33,888 nt of DNA from Candidatus Cloacimonadota bacterium (GCA_029932755.1 JAOZPK010000004.1:1-33888); one strand, 5' to 3'. Numbered from the stretch's first letter, positions 1 to 10,097 are shown. The notes: a model not told the origin generated them from the sequence alone. Made by a program: numbers and translations.

Positions 1-38
1 TATTTTTGTTAGAGGCTCTTTTTTTTGGGAGGAGAGTA

Positions 39-587
39 ATGTTCCAGATACTTGCTGAAAAGGTAATAAGCGGATTAGCAGCTTTTTCGATGTTGCTTCT
101 CTCTTCCTATCAGGGTAACGAAGCCAGTTTCTCGGCTTATACAACTTCCTTTCTAGATGATAGAATGTTCTTAGAATGTAAATTGGAAAATGCTTTTGAA
201 AACGATTTTGAGGAGATATTTAAATCCGGACAGAGCATTGATATTTACTTTAGTGTTAAAATCAGCGATAGAGATGTGATCATCCATGAAGAAGAATTTA
301 AACATTCTATAATATTTGACCCTCTTACACAATTATTTAGTATTGAGCTTGAAGATCAGGGCTTATCTTTTTCAACTAATTCTTATGATGAATTAAAAAT
401 TATTATTTCAAATATTGAATACAGTTTTAAAGATGAAAACATTCATGATTGCACATTAACCTTGAAAGCATATCTTCCTAAAATTCGTTTAATAGCACTA
501 AATAGAGACTTTGATCTTATGATGTTATGGAAATATAATGAGCCTAAACTTACAGCAAAATTAGAAAGTGAAAATCATGAAGATTAA
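39..587 (+). CDS. DUF4390-like exported protein
   Basis: ORF is open to the left edge (listed TTG at 6). ATG at 39 has a strong SD (gggaggag) and gives a hydrophobic N-terminus. It lies directly upstream of an NtrY-like kinase, the usual DUF4390 context. Confidence 0.55.
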   Translation: MFQILAEKVISGLAAFSMLLLSSYQGNEASFSAYTTSFLDDRMFLECKLENAFENDFEEIFKSGQSIDIYFSVKISDRDVIIHEEEFKHSIIFDPLTQLFSIELEDQGLSFSTNSYDELKIIISNIEYSFKDENIHDCTLTLKAYLPKIRLIALNRDFDLMMLWKYNEPKLTAKLESENHED

Positions 588-1728
588 TCTTGGAATTAGA
601 TCCAGTGTCATTTTGTTATTTCTTCTACTATATTTATCTAGTTTATTTATTATAAACAATTTTTTTGTAAAAAAATACCAGCAATCAAATAGATTATTTT
701 CTGAAATGAAATTCGATATTTCAATATCAGAGCTAACTTTTAATACAAAACAAGACAGCATAAAAGCTCGAGAATTACTGAATAATTTCCGGCAGAACCT
801 GGCTGACTCTGAAATGATGAAACATGAAGCTCAGATCTATTCTATGGCATATTTATTATTATTAATGATATTATCAGTCATAATTTTTATTGCATTTTTA
901 TATAGAATAACAAAACCCTTGAACCAATTACAAAAAGCTACAAGAACAATCCGCGATGGTGATTTCTCTGTTTATTTACCGGAAACCGGAATTAAAGAAA
1001 TTCGTGAACTAAAGCATTCATTTAATAGTATGTCTCGTGAATTGGAGAACACACAGAAGAAATTACTGCAAGCTGAAAAAGATACAATGTGGAAAGAACT
1101 ATCGCGCATTTTAGCTCACGAGATAAAGAACCCGCTTACCCCTATTCAACTTTCAATTGAAAGATTGGAAGAGAAATTTGAGCTTGATCATAAAAAATTC
1201 TATGAGATCTTCCCTGAATCAGTTAGGATCATAAATCAAGAGATCAACAATTTGAAACTTCTGGTTAGCTCTTTCTCTAATTTTGCTAAAAATATCAATC
1301 CCGAAATCTCTGAATTTAACCCAAAAACAATTATGGATGAAATCCTTAATTCATATCAGCATAATTTTGAAATAGTAATATCTGGAGAGAATTGTACTAT
1401 TTTGTTTGATCGAACACATTTTTATCAGATAATCACAAATCTTGTTCAGAACGCTATTGATGCTTCGGGAAAAGAAAGCGACATTATCATCGAAATAGAA
1501 AAAAGAGAGATGAATACAGTGATAAGTATTTCTGATTCGGGCAAAGGAATCAATGAAAAGGATATCAATAAAATATTCGAACCATATTTCACTAAAAAGA
1601 AAAAAGGAACAGGATTAGGTCTTGCTTTAGTAAAAAAATTAGTTGATATAAATAACTCTTCAATAAGTGTGACCAGTAGGGAAAATGAAGGCAGTTGTTT
1701 TGAAATCGTGATTCCGAATAGCTGTTAA
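568..1728 (+). CDS. NtrY-like sensor histidine kinase (two TM helices, HAMP, HisKA, HATPase)
   Basis: H-box LAHEIKNPLTPIQLSIERL, N-box NLVQNAIDAS, G-boxes DSGKGI and GTGLGLALVKKLV. GTG at 568, alternative ATG at 577; overlaps the upstream ORF. Confidence 0.9.
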   Translation: MKIMKINLGIRSSVILLFLLLYLSSLFIINNFFVKKYQQSNRLFSEMKFDISISELTFNTKQDSIKARELLNNFRQNLADSEMMKHEAQIYSMAYLLLLMILSVIIFIAFLYRITKPLNQLQKATRTIRDGDFSVYLPETGIKEIRELKHSFNSMSRELENTQKKLLQAEKDTMWKELSRILAHEIKNPLTPIQLSIERLEEKFELDHKKFYEIFPESVRIINQEINNLKLLVSSFSNFAKNINPEISEFNPKTIMDEILNSYQHNFEIVISGENCTILFDRTHFYQIITNLVQNAIDASGKESDIIIEIEKREMNTVISISDSGKGINEKDINKIFEPYFTKKKKGTGLGLALVKKLVDINNSSISVTSRENEGSCFEIVIPNSC

Positions 1729-1746
1729 AAGACTCAGGAGAAATAA

Positions 1747-3087
1747 ATGAAAGTACTCATTATTGACGATGAAATGAATATATGTCTAACTTTAAAAAAT
1801 ATTTTAGAAGATGAAGGATATGAATGTGATTTTGCTCTCGATAGTAAGAAAGGAATGAATAAATTTGAGAGTATGATACCAGATATCGTTCTTTTGGATG
1901 TACGACTCGATGGATCAAACGGCATTGATCTTCTTAAAGATATGAAAAAACTCAGAGAAGATATAATTGTAATAATGATCTCAGGACACAGTGGAATCAA
2001 AGAAGCTGTTCAATCTATAAAGTACGGAGCTTATGATTTTCTTGAAAAACCATTAAGCCTCACAAAAGTTAAGATCATCATAAAAAAGGCATTTGAATTC
2101 CAAAATATGTCAATAGATTATAGCAGATTAAAAACCAATGAAAATGAAAAATACAAAATAATTGGCAACAGTGAGCCCATTAAAGAACTTTTATCATTAA
2201 TCGATCGAATTGCTACAAGTGATTCAAAAGTATTGGTTAGAGGAGAGAGTGGGACAGGTAAAGAGTTGGTTGCTTACGCCATTCACCACAAAAGCAAAAG
2301 AAAAGATAAACCTTTTGCCAAGTTCAATTCAGCTGCAATTCCAACAGAGCTTATAGAAAGTGAATTATTTGGCTATGAAAAGGGAGCATTTACCGGGGCT
2401 GTAGGCAGTAAAAGCGGAAAGATAGAACAAGCACATGGTGGAACACTTTTCCTCGACGAGATCGGAGATATGAGCCTTAAAGCGCAATCCAAGATACTAC
2501 GTGTTATACAAGAAGGTGAATTCGAGCGGGTTGGAAGTAATAAAACACTTAAAATTGATATAAGACTTATCGCTGCAACTCATAAAAATCTAGAAGAACT
2601 TGTACAAAAAGGGGAATTCAGGGAAGATCTCTATTATCGATTGAATGTAATTCCTATTACTGCTCCTCCCCTACGTCAGCATCCTGAAGATATCCCATTG
2701 CTGGTAGAATATTTCTCTAATCAATTTTCAAATGAATTAAAACTTCCGCTTAAAGAGTTTTTGCCGGAAACTATCTCAGAATTTCGATCTTGGGAATTCA
2801 AAGGTAATGTTAGAGAGCTAAAAAACTTCATTGAAAGATTATACATCCTTGTTCCAAAAATAATTATCGAACCAGATGATATCAATAATCTTGGAATTGC
2901 AAAACAACCAGATTCCAACTTTTGGAATGAAACCTTATCTCTTAAAGAAAAGCGAAAGGAATTCGAAACTAAATATCTCTCTATTCAGCTTAAAATAAAT
3001 GATGGAAATATCTCCAAAACCGCAAAGACACTCGATCTGCAAGTCAGCAATTTATCACGGAAATTAAAAGAATTAAATATTAATTAG
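1747..3087 (+). CDS. NtrC-family sigma-54-dependent response regulator (REC-AAA+-Fis HTH)
   Basis: REC domain with IVLLDVRLDG; Walker A GESGTGKE; sigma-54 contact loop GAFTGA; C-terminal NISKTAKTLDLQVSNLSRKLKEL HTH. Confidence 0.93.
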   Translation: MKVLIIDDEMNICLTLKNILEDEGYECDFALDSKKGMNKFESMIPDIVLLDVRLDGSNGIDLLKDMKKLREDIIVIMISGHSGIKEAVQSIKYGAYDFLEKPLSLTKVKIIIKKAFEFQNMSIDYSRLKTNENEKYKIIGNSEPIKELLSLIDRIATSDSKVLVRGESGTGKELVAYAIHHKSKRKDKPFAKFNSAAIPTELIESELFGYEKGAFTGAVGSKSGKIEQAHGGTLFLDEIGDMSLKAQSKILRVIQEGEFERVGSNKTLKIDIRLIAATHKNLEELVQKGEFREDLYYRLNVIPITAPPLRQHPEDIPLLVEYFSNQFSNELKLPLKEFLPETISEFRSWEFKGNVRELKNFIERLYILVPKIIIEPDDINNLGIAKQPDSNFWNETLSLKEKRKEFETKYLSIQLKINDGNISKTAKTLDLQVSNLSRKLKELNIN

Positions 3088-3112
3088 AAAAAACGATATA
3101 ATAGAGTGCTTA

Positions 3113-3194
3113 AACCTCACATCAATCCTCTTCTAAGAGGAGAGGAAGCTTTTTATACTCCTTCTCCTAGACAGGAGAAGGCTGGGATGAGGTT
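3113..3194. repeat. 82-nt intergenic palindromic element with outer stem and two internal hairpins
   Basis: AACCTCA (3113-3119) pairs with TGAGGTT (3188-3194). Internal hairpins are CCTCTT-CT-AAGAGG (3127-3140) and CCTTCTCCT-AGAC-AGGAGAAGG (3160-3181). Confidence 0.8.
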
Positions 3195-3245
3195 GATTAT
3201 GAATAAAATGTTAATTAAGAATAAAGAAAAACAAAGGAGTAATTT

Positions 3246-4991
3246 ATGAAATCTAAATGGTTTTCACTCGGGTGTCTAACATCTGTTGTTATCATTATCA
3301 TTATGATATTCACAATGTTATTGACATTCGGAAGTATGGGAAAGGGATTTAAGAAACCTATGCCGGAAAAAATAGTTGAAGGGTCGTGGTTAAGAATGGA
3401 TATTGGCGGGATAATTGTAGATTATAATGAGTTTGAAGATAATCCTTTTGCAGGTTCATTTTCAACTGAGAAAACATCCGTTCATGAGATTGTACACAAG
3501 ATCAATAAAGCTGCTCAAGATGATAAGATCAAAGGAATTTTACTTGAACCAAAATTTATTACCTGTGGTTATGCTGGTCTGAATGAGATAATGAGTGCTT
3601 TAGAGGATTTCAAAAGCACTGGAAAAGAGATTCACGCTTATCTTGATTTCGGTATAGATAGAGATTATTTCCTCTCTACAGTAGCTGACAAAATTTACCT
3701 TAACCCTTCTGCATCTGCTGGAATTTTGTTAACCGGAGTTGGTAGAGGAGTACTCTTTTATAAAGATCTATTAGATAAGATCGGTGTAGAGTACACTGTA
3801 ATTCATGCAGGGAAATACAAAGGTGCCGGTGAAACTTTTTCACGAAATGAATTTTCCGAACCGGTAAGAAAGAATCTTGATATATTGTTTTCTAATCTAT
3901 ATAACTCAATTCTTACTAAAATTGCACAAAACCGAGGAATTGAACTTGCTGAAATTACTAAAATTTATGAGAGGAGAGAGGAACTAGTTATTAATCAGGA
4001 AAATGCTCTCAATTACAAATTAGTTGATGAACTTTCTGTAAAAGAAGATTTGTATAATGAATTTGGTGTCACAAAAAAGAACCTGGTTTCTTTTTCTAAA
4101 TATAAACAACCAAAGTTCAAAAAATCAAACTCTAATATTGCTGTAGTTTATGCTCAAGGTGGAATTGTAATGCAGTCTCAAGGATTTGGTGCGGTAAACA
4201 TTACTGCCGCCAAACTGAATAAGACCTTAGATAAAATTGAGAAAGATAATGAGATCAAAGGTGTTGTGATCCGAGTGAATAGTCCAGGCGGAAGCGCACT
4301 CGTTTCTGAAATGATCCTTGATAGAATTAAGAGATTAAGAAAAGTTAAACCTGTAGTGATCTCAATGGGAAATGTTGCTGCATCCGGTGGTTATTATATC
4401 TCTGCAGAATCGGATTACATTTTCGCTGATCCATTTACTATAACCGGATCTATCGGTGTTGTTGCCATGATTCCTAATATTGCTAAACTATCAGATAATA
4501 TTGGACTTCATGAACAAGATATTTCTAAAGGAAAATTTGCAAATGCATTCAGTATATATACAAAACCGGATGAATCTATGATCAATTCTATACGAATGAG
4601 TATCAAAGAGACATATTTAGAATTCAAGCAACGTGTTGCCGATGGCAGAGGAATTACTTTAGATGAAGTTGAACTAATAGCTCAAGGGCAGGTCTGGTCT
4701 GCAGAAGATGCATTGCAGAACAAATTAATAGACGAAACGGGAATGATCAGTGATGCAATAAAGAAGGCTGCTGAACTGAGCAACATTGAAGAATACACAA
4801 TCAAATATTATCCAAAACAAAAGAATTTCTTTGAAGAGATCATCAAAGATAAATTTGATATAGACATTGCTGAAACTGTAATTTCCAACCAGATCAAAGA
4901 AAATAGAGGTATACTGAGAGCCTGGCAATTGTTTAAATCAATTAAGAATGATCCCTTGCAGGCAGTTATGCCATTTGAATTAGAAAATTAG
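3246..4991 (+). CDS. sppA: Signal peptide peptidase SppA, 67K type
   Basis: N-terminal TM; tandem S49 domains; Lys in HAGKYKGAGETFSRNEFSE and Ser in NVAASGGYYIS resemble the SppA catalytic dyad. Confidence 0.92.
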   Translation: MKSKWFSLGCLTSVVIIIIMIFTMLLTFGSMGKGFKKPMPEKIVEGSWLRMDIGGIIVDYNEFEDNPFAGSFSTEKTSVHEIVHKINKAAQDDKIKGILLEPKFITCGYAGLNEIMSALEDFKSTGKEIHAYLDFGIDRDYFLSTVADKIYLNPSASAGILLTGVGRGVLFYKDLLDKIGVEYTVIHAGKYKGAGETFSRNEFSEPVRKNLDILFSNLYNSILTKIAQNRGIELAEITKIYERREELVINQENALNYKLVDELSVKEDLYNEFGVTKKNLVSFSKYKQPKFKKSNSNIAVVYAQGGIVMQSQGFGAVNITAAKLNKTLDKIEKDNEIKGVVIRVNSPGGSALVSEMILDRIKRLRKVKPVVISMGNVAASGGYYISAESDYIFADPFTITGSIGVVAMIPNIAKLSDNIGLHEQDISKGKFANAFSIYTKPDESMINSIRMSIKETYLEFKQRVADGRGITLDEVELIAQGQVWSAEDALQNKLIDETGMISDAIKKAAELSNIEEYTIKYYPKQKNFFEEIIKDKFDIDIAETVISNQIKENRGILRAWQLFKSIKNDPLQAVMPFELEN

Positions 4992-5012
4992 AAACCCAAT
5001 TTAATTTTAAGA

Positions 5013-5040
5013 GAAGGTGGCTTATTGTCACCTTCCTTTC
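5013..5040 (+). terminator. Possible intrinsic terminator after sppA
   Basis: GAAGGTG (5013-5019), 9-nt loop, CACCTTC (5029-5035), followed by a pyrimidine-rich tract. Confidence 0.45.
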
Positions 5041-5136
5041 TATTTTAATGAATATTAAAGTACTTGACTTATAAAGCTTATAAAAAAATTTGCTTTATAA
5101 TAAAAATATATTTTAATATAATAACACGGAGGAAAA

Positions 5137-6285
5137 ATGAGAGAGTTTAAAAAGAATTTATTTTTAATTGGAATTATTTCGATTTTTGGAATTTCATTAC
5201 TAATTGCTTCACAAGATCTTTCTGTTCAAGGTAAAAAGAATTTACGATCTGCCAATATGCATTTAGGTGGAGAGAGATATGAAAAAGCGCTTCCATTATA
5301 CGAATTGGTTTTAGAAGAGAATCCAAATCAAATAGATGCACTTAACAATGTAGCCGCTATTTATTATGATATGAAGGGAGATTATCCTAAAGCACGCGAA
5401 TATTTCATTAGATTGATAGATGTGATCAATGGTATTTTTGCAGAATATGAAGAAATTAAATTAACGGATGAAAAGGCTGCAAAAAAATATTATAAAACAA
5501 ACATTAAGAAACTTAAATTGGAAAATATGCTTGAGGATGTTGAACATTTTAGAGATAATTGTATTACGCAAATGGTGAATAGTGGTAAACTAAAAATTCA
5601 ATCTGAAGAATTTGAAACCGCTATCGAGATATTCACCAATATTGCAGAGATCGTTCCAGATAGTACAATTACATACAGGCTTATGGCTTTATGTTATGAA
5701 AAACTTGATGATATGGAGAATGCTAGAAATTACTTTATCAAGACAGCCGAGCTTGATTCAACAGATATTTATGCAAGACAACAAGTCGCATCCCTCTATT
5801 ATAATGACGAAAAGTTTATTGAATCAGGTAATTGGTATTTAGAAGCTGCAAAAAATGATACTGAAAATCCGGATAATTATTATAATGCCGGACTCGCCTA
5901 TAAGAATGCCGGAAAAGATTCTTTATCATACAGTGCATTCCAGAAAGCTTTAGAATTTGATCCTGAGAACATGAATATTATCGTTACATTAAGTAATATT
6001 GCATTATCTTTGAAAGATAACAAAGCATCCACAATGTATCTGCAAAAAGCTGTTGATATTGATGCTGCAGACGGGACAATAGATAATCCAATGTATGTTA
6101 CAACTGTCTGCTATAAGCTTTACGGTTTAAAGAAGTTTGATGAGCTTATCAAATATGCTGAAATGTGGCATAATCTTGATAGTTCTTCTCTAGAAGCAGT
6201 TCAAATGCTATATAATGCATCGAAAGAGATAAATAACAGAGAGCTGATGGATAAATACAACAAAATGTATCAGGAAATGCAATAA
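5137..6285 (+). CDS. Exported TPR-repeat protein
   Basis: Signal peptide-like N-terminus; multiple TPR-like repeats (e.g. DNYYNAGLAYKNAGKDSLSYSAFQKALEFDPEN); SD ggagg. Confidence 0.8.
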   Translation: MREFKKNLFLIGIISIFGISLLIASQDLSVQGKKNLRSANMHLGGERYEKALPLYELVLEENPNQIDALNNVAAIYYDMKGDYPKAREYFIRLIDVINGIFAEYEEIKLTDEKAAKKYYKTNIKKLKLENMLEDVEHFRDNCITQMVNSGKLKIQSEEFETAIEIFTNIAEIVPDSTITYRLMALCYEKLDDMENARNYFIKTAELDSTDIYARQQVASLYYNDEKFIESGNWYLEAAKNDTENPDNYYNAGLAYKNAGKDSLSYSAFQKALEFDPENMNIIVTLSNIALSLKDNKASTMYLQKAVDIDAADGTIDNPMYVTTVCYKLYGLKKFDELIKYAEMWHNLDSSSLEAVQMLYNASKEINNRELMDKYNKMYQEMQ

Positions 6286-6294
6286 TATTTCTAT

Positions 6295-6381
6295 GCGAAA
6301 GTGGCGGAGTTGGTAGACGCGCTGGCCTTAGAAGCCAGTGAGAGAAATCTCGTAGGGGTTCGAGTCCCCTCTTTCGCACCA
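6295..6381 (+). tRNA. tRNA-Leu (anticodon TAG), CCA encoded
   Basis: Acceptor GCGAAAG/CTTTCGC; D-arm GGTAGACGC; anticodon loop CTTAGAA; long variable arm; T-arm GGGGTTCGAGTCCCC; 3' ACCA. Confidence 0.97.
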
Positions 6382-6415
6382 TATATTTTTATGAATTTAA
6401 TATAAAGGAGATAAA

Positions 6416-7690
6416 TTGAAAACTAGTATCAAAGAGAGCAGTCAATGTGTAAGAGAACTTACAATAACAATTGAATCAAAAACTGCGATTGCAGATTATA
6501 ATAAAATTGTGAATCAATTTAAAAATTATGTAGCTATTCCTGGATTCCGTAAAGGTAAAGCACCTATCTCAATGATCGAAAAATCATTTGGTCCGCAGAT
6601 CAAAGATGAATTTTACAATCAAAAATTAGGTGATTACTATAAAGATGCAATTGATGCAGAAAAAATTCACCCGATCAACCAAGGAGAAGCTTCTGAATTT
6701 GAATGGGAAAAAGGAAAAGATCTTGTTGTTACATTCAAATATGAAGTGATGCCTGATATCAAAGTTGAAAAATATAAAGGTTTAAAAATTCCATTTGAAC
6801 CCGTTATATTCAAAAAAAAGATGGTAGAAGCAACTTTGGATGAGTATAGAAATAAAATGGCTACTGAAACACCAGTCGAAACTGCTGAGACCGGAAGTAT
6901 TATTGATGCTACTTTCAAATTTCTAAATGAGAATAATGAAGTGACAAAAGAAGTGAATAGAAAATTTGTGTTAGGTGAAAATCAATATTCTAAATTATTT
7001 AATACGAAACTTACAGGCGCAAAAATAGAAGACGAGATCAAAACTAAACTGTTCACTAAATCACAGAAATCTGAAGATGCTGAAATTGACAATAGCATCA
7101 AAGACAGAGACTTTCTTGTGAGGATCAATGCGATTAAACGAAAAGATATTCCTAATATTGATGATGATTTTGCCAAAGATCTCGAGTATGATTCTTTGAA
7201 AGATCTGAACAGCAAAGTAGAAATTGAACTTAAGGCCAAGATCGAAGAAGATAATAAGAACAATGCAAAAACTGCAGTTCTTGCTCAACTAATTGACGAG
7301 AACTCATTCGAACTTCCTCAATCGATTGTGAAACAAGTTGCTGAGAATATGGCAAAACCTTATGCAGAAACGTATAAAATGGAACTTGAGCAAATGACTC
7401 AAATGTATATGAGTGTAGCCGAGTTTAATCTTAAGGGTCATTATCTGGTTGAGGAAATCAAGAAGATCGAAGAGATTAAGATATCTAATGATGAAAAAGA
7501 AGATATAATTAAAAAAGCTGCTGAAAATGTAAAAATGGATATTGAAAAATACAAAAAAATGTATAAGAATCAAATCGAAAACAACGATTTTATCTACGCA
7601 GCTGAAGAAGATAAGGTGATTGAGCTTATTAAAAAGAGTTCAAAATTTGTAGCTTTACCAAAAGAAAATAAGAAACCAACTAAGAAATAA
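6416..7690 (+). CDS. tig: Trigger factor
   Basis: Ribosome-binding motif region GFRKGKAPISMIEKSFG; upstream of clpP-clpX; TTG start with SD aaaggag. Confidence 0.93.
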   Translation: MKTSIKESSQCVRELTITIESKTAIADYNKIVNQFKNYVAIPGFRKGKAPISMIEKSFGPQIKDEFYNQKLGDYYKDAIDAEKIHPINQGEASEFEWEKGKDLVVTFKYEVMPDIKVEKYKGLKIPFEPVIFKKKMVEATLDEYRNKMATETPVETAETGSIIDATFKFLNENNEVTKEVNRKFVLGENQYSKLFNTKLTGAKIEDEIKTKLFTKSQKSEDAEIDNSIKDRDFLVRINAIKRKDIPNIDDDFAKDLEYDSLKDLNSKVEIELKAKIEEDNKNNAKTAVLAQLIDENSFELPQSIVKQVAENMAKPYAETYKMELEQMTQMYMSVAEFNLKGHYLVEEIKKIEEIKISNDEKEDIIKKAAENVKMDIEKYKKMYKNQIENNDFIYAAEEDKVIELIKKSSKFVALPKENKKPTKK

Positions 7691-7705
7691 TATCAGGGAG
7701 TTATT

Positions 7706-8320
7706 ATGGCTTATGTACCAATAGTAGTTGAGCAGAACGGAAAAGTTGAAAGAGCATATGATATTTATTCACGTCTTTTAAAAGATAGAATTATATTTGT
7801 GGGTTCTCCTATTGATTATAATGTAGCTAATGTTGTGATGGCGCAACTATTACATCTTGAAGCAGAAGACCCCGATAAAGATATTTATATGTATATTAAT
7901 AGTCCTGGAGGCTCTATTAATGCAGGACTTGCTATTTATGATACGATGCAGTATATTCGTCCCGACGTTTCCACAATATGTATAGGACAAGCTTCAAGCA
8001 TGGGTGCATTTCTTCTCGCAGCCGGTGTAAAAAATAAAAGATTTGCTCTTCCAAATTGCAGGATAATGATACATCAGCCTATGGGTGGTGTTCAGGGACA
8101 AGCTTCTGATATTGAAATTCATACAAAAGAAATTTTATTCTTAAAAAAAAGATTAAATGGACTTCTCCATAAACATACACAACAATCATTAAAAAGAATT
8201 GAAAAAGATACTGATCGCAATTTCTTTATGAGCCCTACTGAAGCAAAAGAATACGGGATTATTGACGAAGTAATTGCGACAAGGAAAGATTCAATATTAG
8301 CATTAAAATCGGGAGAGTAG
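7706..8320 (+). CDS. clpP: ATP-dependent Clp protease proteolytic subunit
   Basis: Active-site Ser in [14 protein letters not shown] and His in [10 protein letters not shown]. Confidence 0.97.
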   Translation: MAYVPIVVEQNGKVERAYDIYSRLLKDRIIFVGSPIDYNVANVVMAQLLHLEAEDPDKDIYMYINSPGGSINAGLAIYDTMQYIRPDVSTICIGQASSMGAFLLAAGVKNKRFALPNCRIMIHQPMGGVQGQASDIEIHTKEILFLKKRLNGLLHKHTQQSLKRIEKDTDRNFFMSPTEAKEYGIIDEVIATRKDSILALKSGE

Positions 8321-9550
8321 ATGGAACAAGAAAACAAATGTTCATTTTGCGGTCGATCTGAAGCTGAAACAAAATATCTGATTAAAGGCATTAGTGGAAA
8401 TATTTGTGAAGAATGCATTAATATGTGTTCCACGATCGTTGAATCTGAATTTCAGAAGAAGGAGATGGATAACTTTATTCTTCCAACTCCAAGAGAGATC
8501 CATGAACTTCTAAATCAGTATGTGATTGGGCAGGAAAAAGCTAAGAAGATAATATCAGTTTCAGTTTACAATCATTATAAAAGAATTTTCAAGCAAAATC
8601 CGGAAAATGAAGTTGATATTGAGAAAAGTAATATTCTTATGATCGGGCCAACAGGTTCCGGTAAGACCCTTATTGCTCAAACACTTGCTCGTATTCTCAA
8701 AGTTCCTTTTGCTATTGCCGATGCCACAACATTGACTGAAGCCGGGTACGTTGGCGAAGATGTAGAAAACATTTTAGTTAGACTTCTACAAAACGCTAAT
8801 TATGATGTAGAAAAAGCAGAAAAAGGGATTATCTATTTAGATGAACTTGATAAGATCGCCAGAAAATCTGAAACACCTTCAATAACCAGAGATGTTTCGG
8901 GTGAAGGTGTTCAACAGGCTTTACTAAAAATATTGGAAGGTGCAAAAGTGAATGTTCCTCCAAAAGGCGGCAGAAAACATCCACAACAGGAATTTATCGA
9001 GATGGATACAAAAAATATTCTGTTCATCGCAGGTGGTGCTTTTTTCGGATTAGATAAGGTAATCCAAAATAGATTAAAGAAAAAAGCTGTTGGGTTTGAT
9101 TCAGATGTAATTTCTAAAAAAGATATTGATCCGGATTTCTTTAATAAAACGATTCCAAATGACCTGGTGAAATATGGTCTTATCCCGGAGTTAGTTGGTC
9201 GTATTCCAGTAATTTCTTCTTTACATGAACTAGATGAGGAAGCTCTTATTGCTATTCTAACCAAACCAAAGAACGCAATCTGTAAACAATATTTAAAGTT
9301 GTTTGAAATTGAGAATGTGAAACTTGATTTTGGAATTGATGCTTTGAAAGAAATTGCTCATTTGGCAATTAAACAAAAAACAGGAGCCAGGGGACTACGT
9401 GCAATAATGGAAAAATTCATGCTTGATATAATGTATGAAATTCCTGAGATTGACAATTTAAAAGAGTGTTTTATTTCAGCAGATGTTGTTCTTGGAAAGA
9501 CAGATCCGATATTTGCTTATGAGGAAAAGAAAAAAGAACAGTCAGCATGA
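8321..9550 (+). CDS. clpX: ATP-dependent Clp protease ATP-binding subunit ClpX
   Basis: N-terminal zinc finger CSFCGR...CEECINMC; Walker A GPTGSGKT; ClpX-type [21 protein letters not shown]. Start abuts the clpP stop. Confidence 0.97.
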   Translation: MEQENKCSFCGRSEAETKYLIKGISGNICEECINMCSTIVESEFQKKEMDNFILPTPREIHELLNQYVIGQEKAKKIISVSVYNHYKRIFKQNPENEVDIEKSNILMIGPTGSGKTLIAQTLARILKVPFAIADATTLTEAGYVGEDVENILVRLLQNANYDVEKAEKGIIYLDELDKIARKSETPSITRDVSGEGVQQALLKILEGAKVNVPPKGGRKHPQQEFIEMDTKNILFIAGGAFFGLDKVIQNRLKKKAVGFDSDVISKKDIDPDFFNKTIPNDLVKYGLIPELVGRIPVISSLHELDEEALIAILTKPKNAICKQYLKLFEIENVKLDFGIDALKEIAHLAIKQKTGARGLRAIMEKFMLDIMYEIPEIDNLKECFISADVVLGKTDPIFAYEEKKKEQSA

Positions 9551-9567
9551 AGCATAATTTATTATCT

Positions 9568-9600
9568 AAAAAGCCAACCTACAAGTAGGTTGGCTTTTTA
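9568..9600 (+). terminator. Rho-independent terminator after clpX (stem also fits the opposite strand)
   Basis: AAAAA-GCCAACCTAC-AA-GTAGGTTGGC-TTTTT: perfect 10-bp GC-containing stem extended by A/T tracts. Confidence 0.93.
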
Positions 9601-9651
9601 TTTTTTCAACATTATAGTTTTTTTTGACCTGAAACATACATTTATATTTTA

Positions 9652-9825
9652 CTACATATGACAATATAAATACTTAAGAAGATCTTTTGCTTTTATAGCA
9701 TCGAATAGATGCAATAGTGATTGTCCGCTTATCTCTTCAATTGGTTTTCCAGTACAACGTTCATGATATTTTGTTAAAATTAGTTTTATTTCTTCTATAC
9801 TGAACTGCACCAATGTATCTTCCAT
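9652..9825 (-). CDS. Small 57-aa hypothetical protein
   Basis: Not in the ORF track. Reverse strand ATG at 9825 preceded by GAGGTGATATT; reads MEDTLVQFSIEEIKLILTKYHERCTGKPIEEISGQSLLHLFDAIKAKDLLKYLYCHM*. Confidence 0.55.
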   Translation of the reverse strand: MEDTLVQFSIEEIKLILTKYHERCTGKPIEEISGQSLLHLFDAIKAKDLLKYLYCHM

Positions 9826-10097
9826 AATATCACCTCGCGAATTAATAAATAATTATGCAATTGCTGTACCAAAAAAAGTAAAACTTTTAAACTTGAAAGA
9901 TAGCCCTTGATAACCTTTCACTTAAGAATTATGCTCTAAACCTTTTTGCCTATTTAGTGTTTTCTGTAGTGTCAAAATCGACCAATGTATGACATTGTTG
10001 ACATATATATTTAATAATATTGTCCTTCTACTAATAATACTTGACGAGAAAATTAAATAAAACAAATTTTCCAAAAAATTTATGTACGGAGATATAA

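Noticed and set aside
6149-6382. Minus-strand 77-aa ORF MVRKRGLEPLRDFSHWLLRPARLPTPPLSHRN...
   Set aside because: It is the antisense of tRNA-Leu, a common source of spurious gene calls, and also overlaps the TPR gene 3' end.
6667-7573. Several minus-strand ORFs opposite tig
   Set aside because: Antisense to a strongly supported trigger factor gene; low-complexity hydrophobic composition typical of shadow ORFs.
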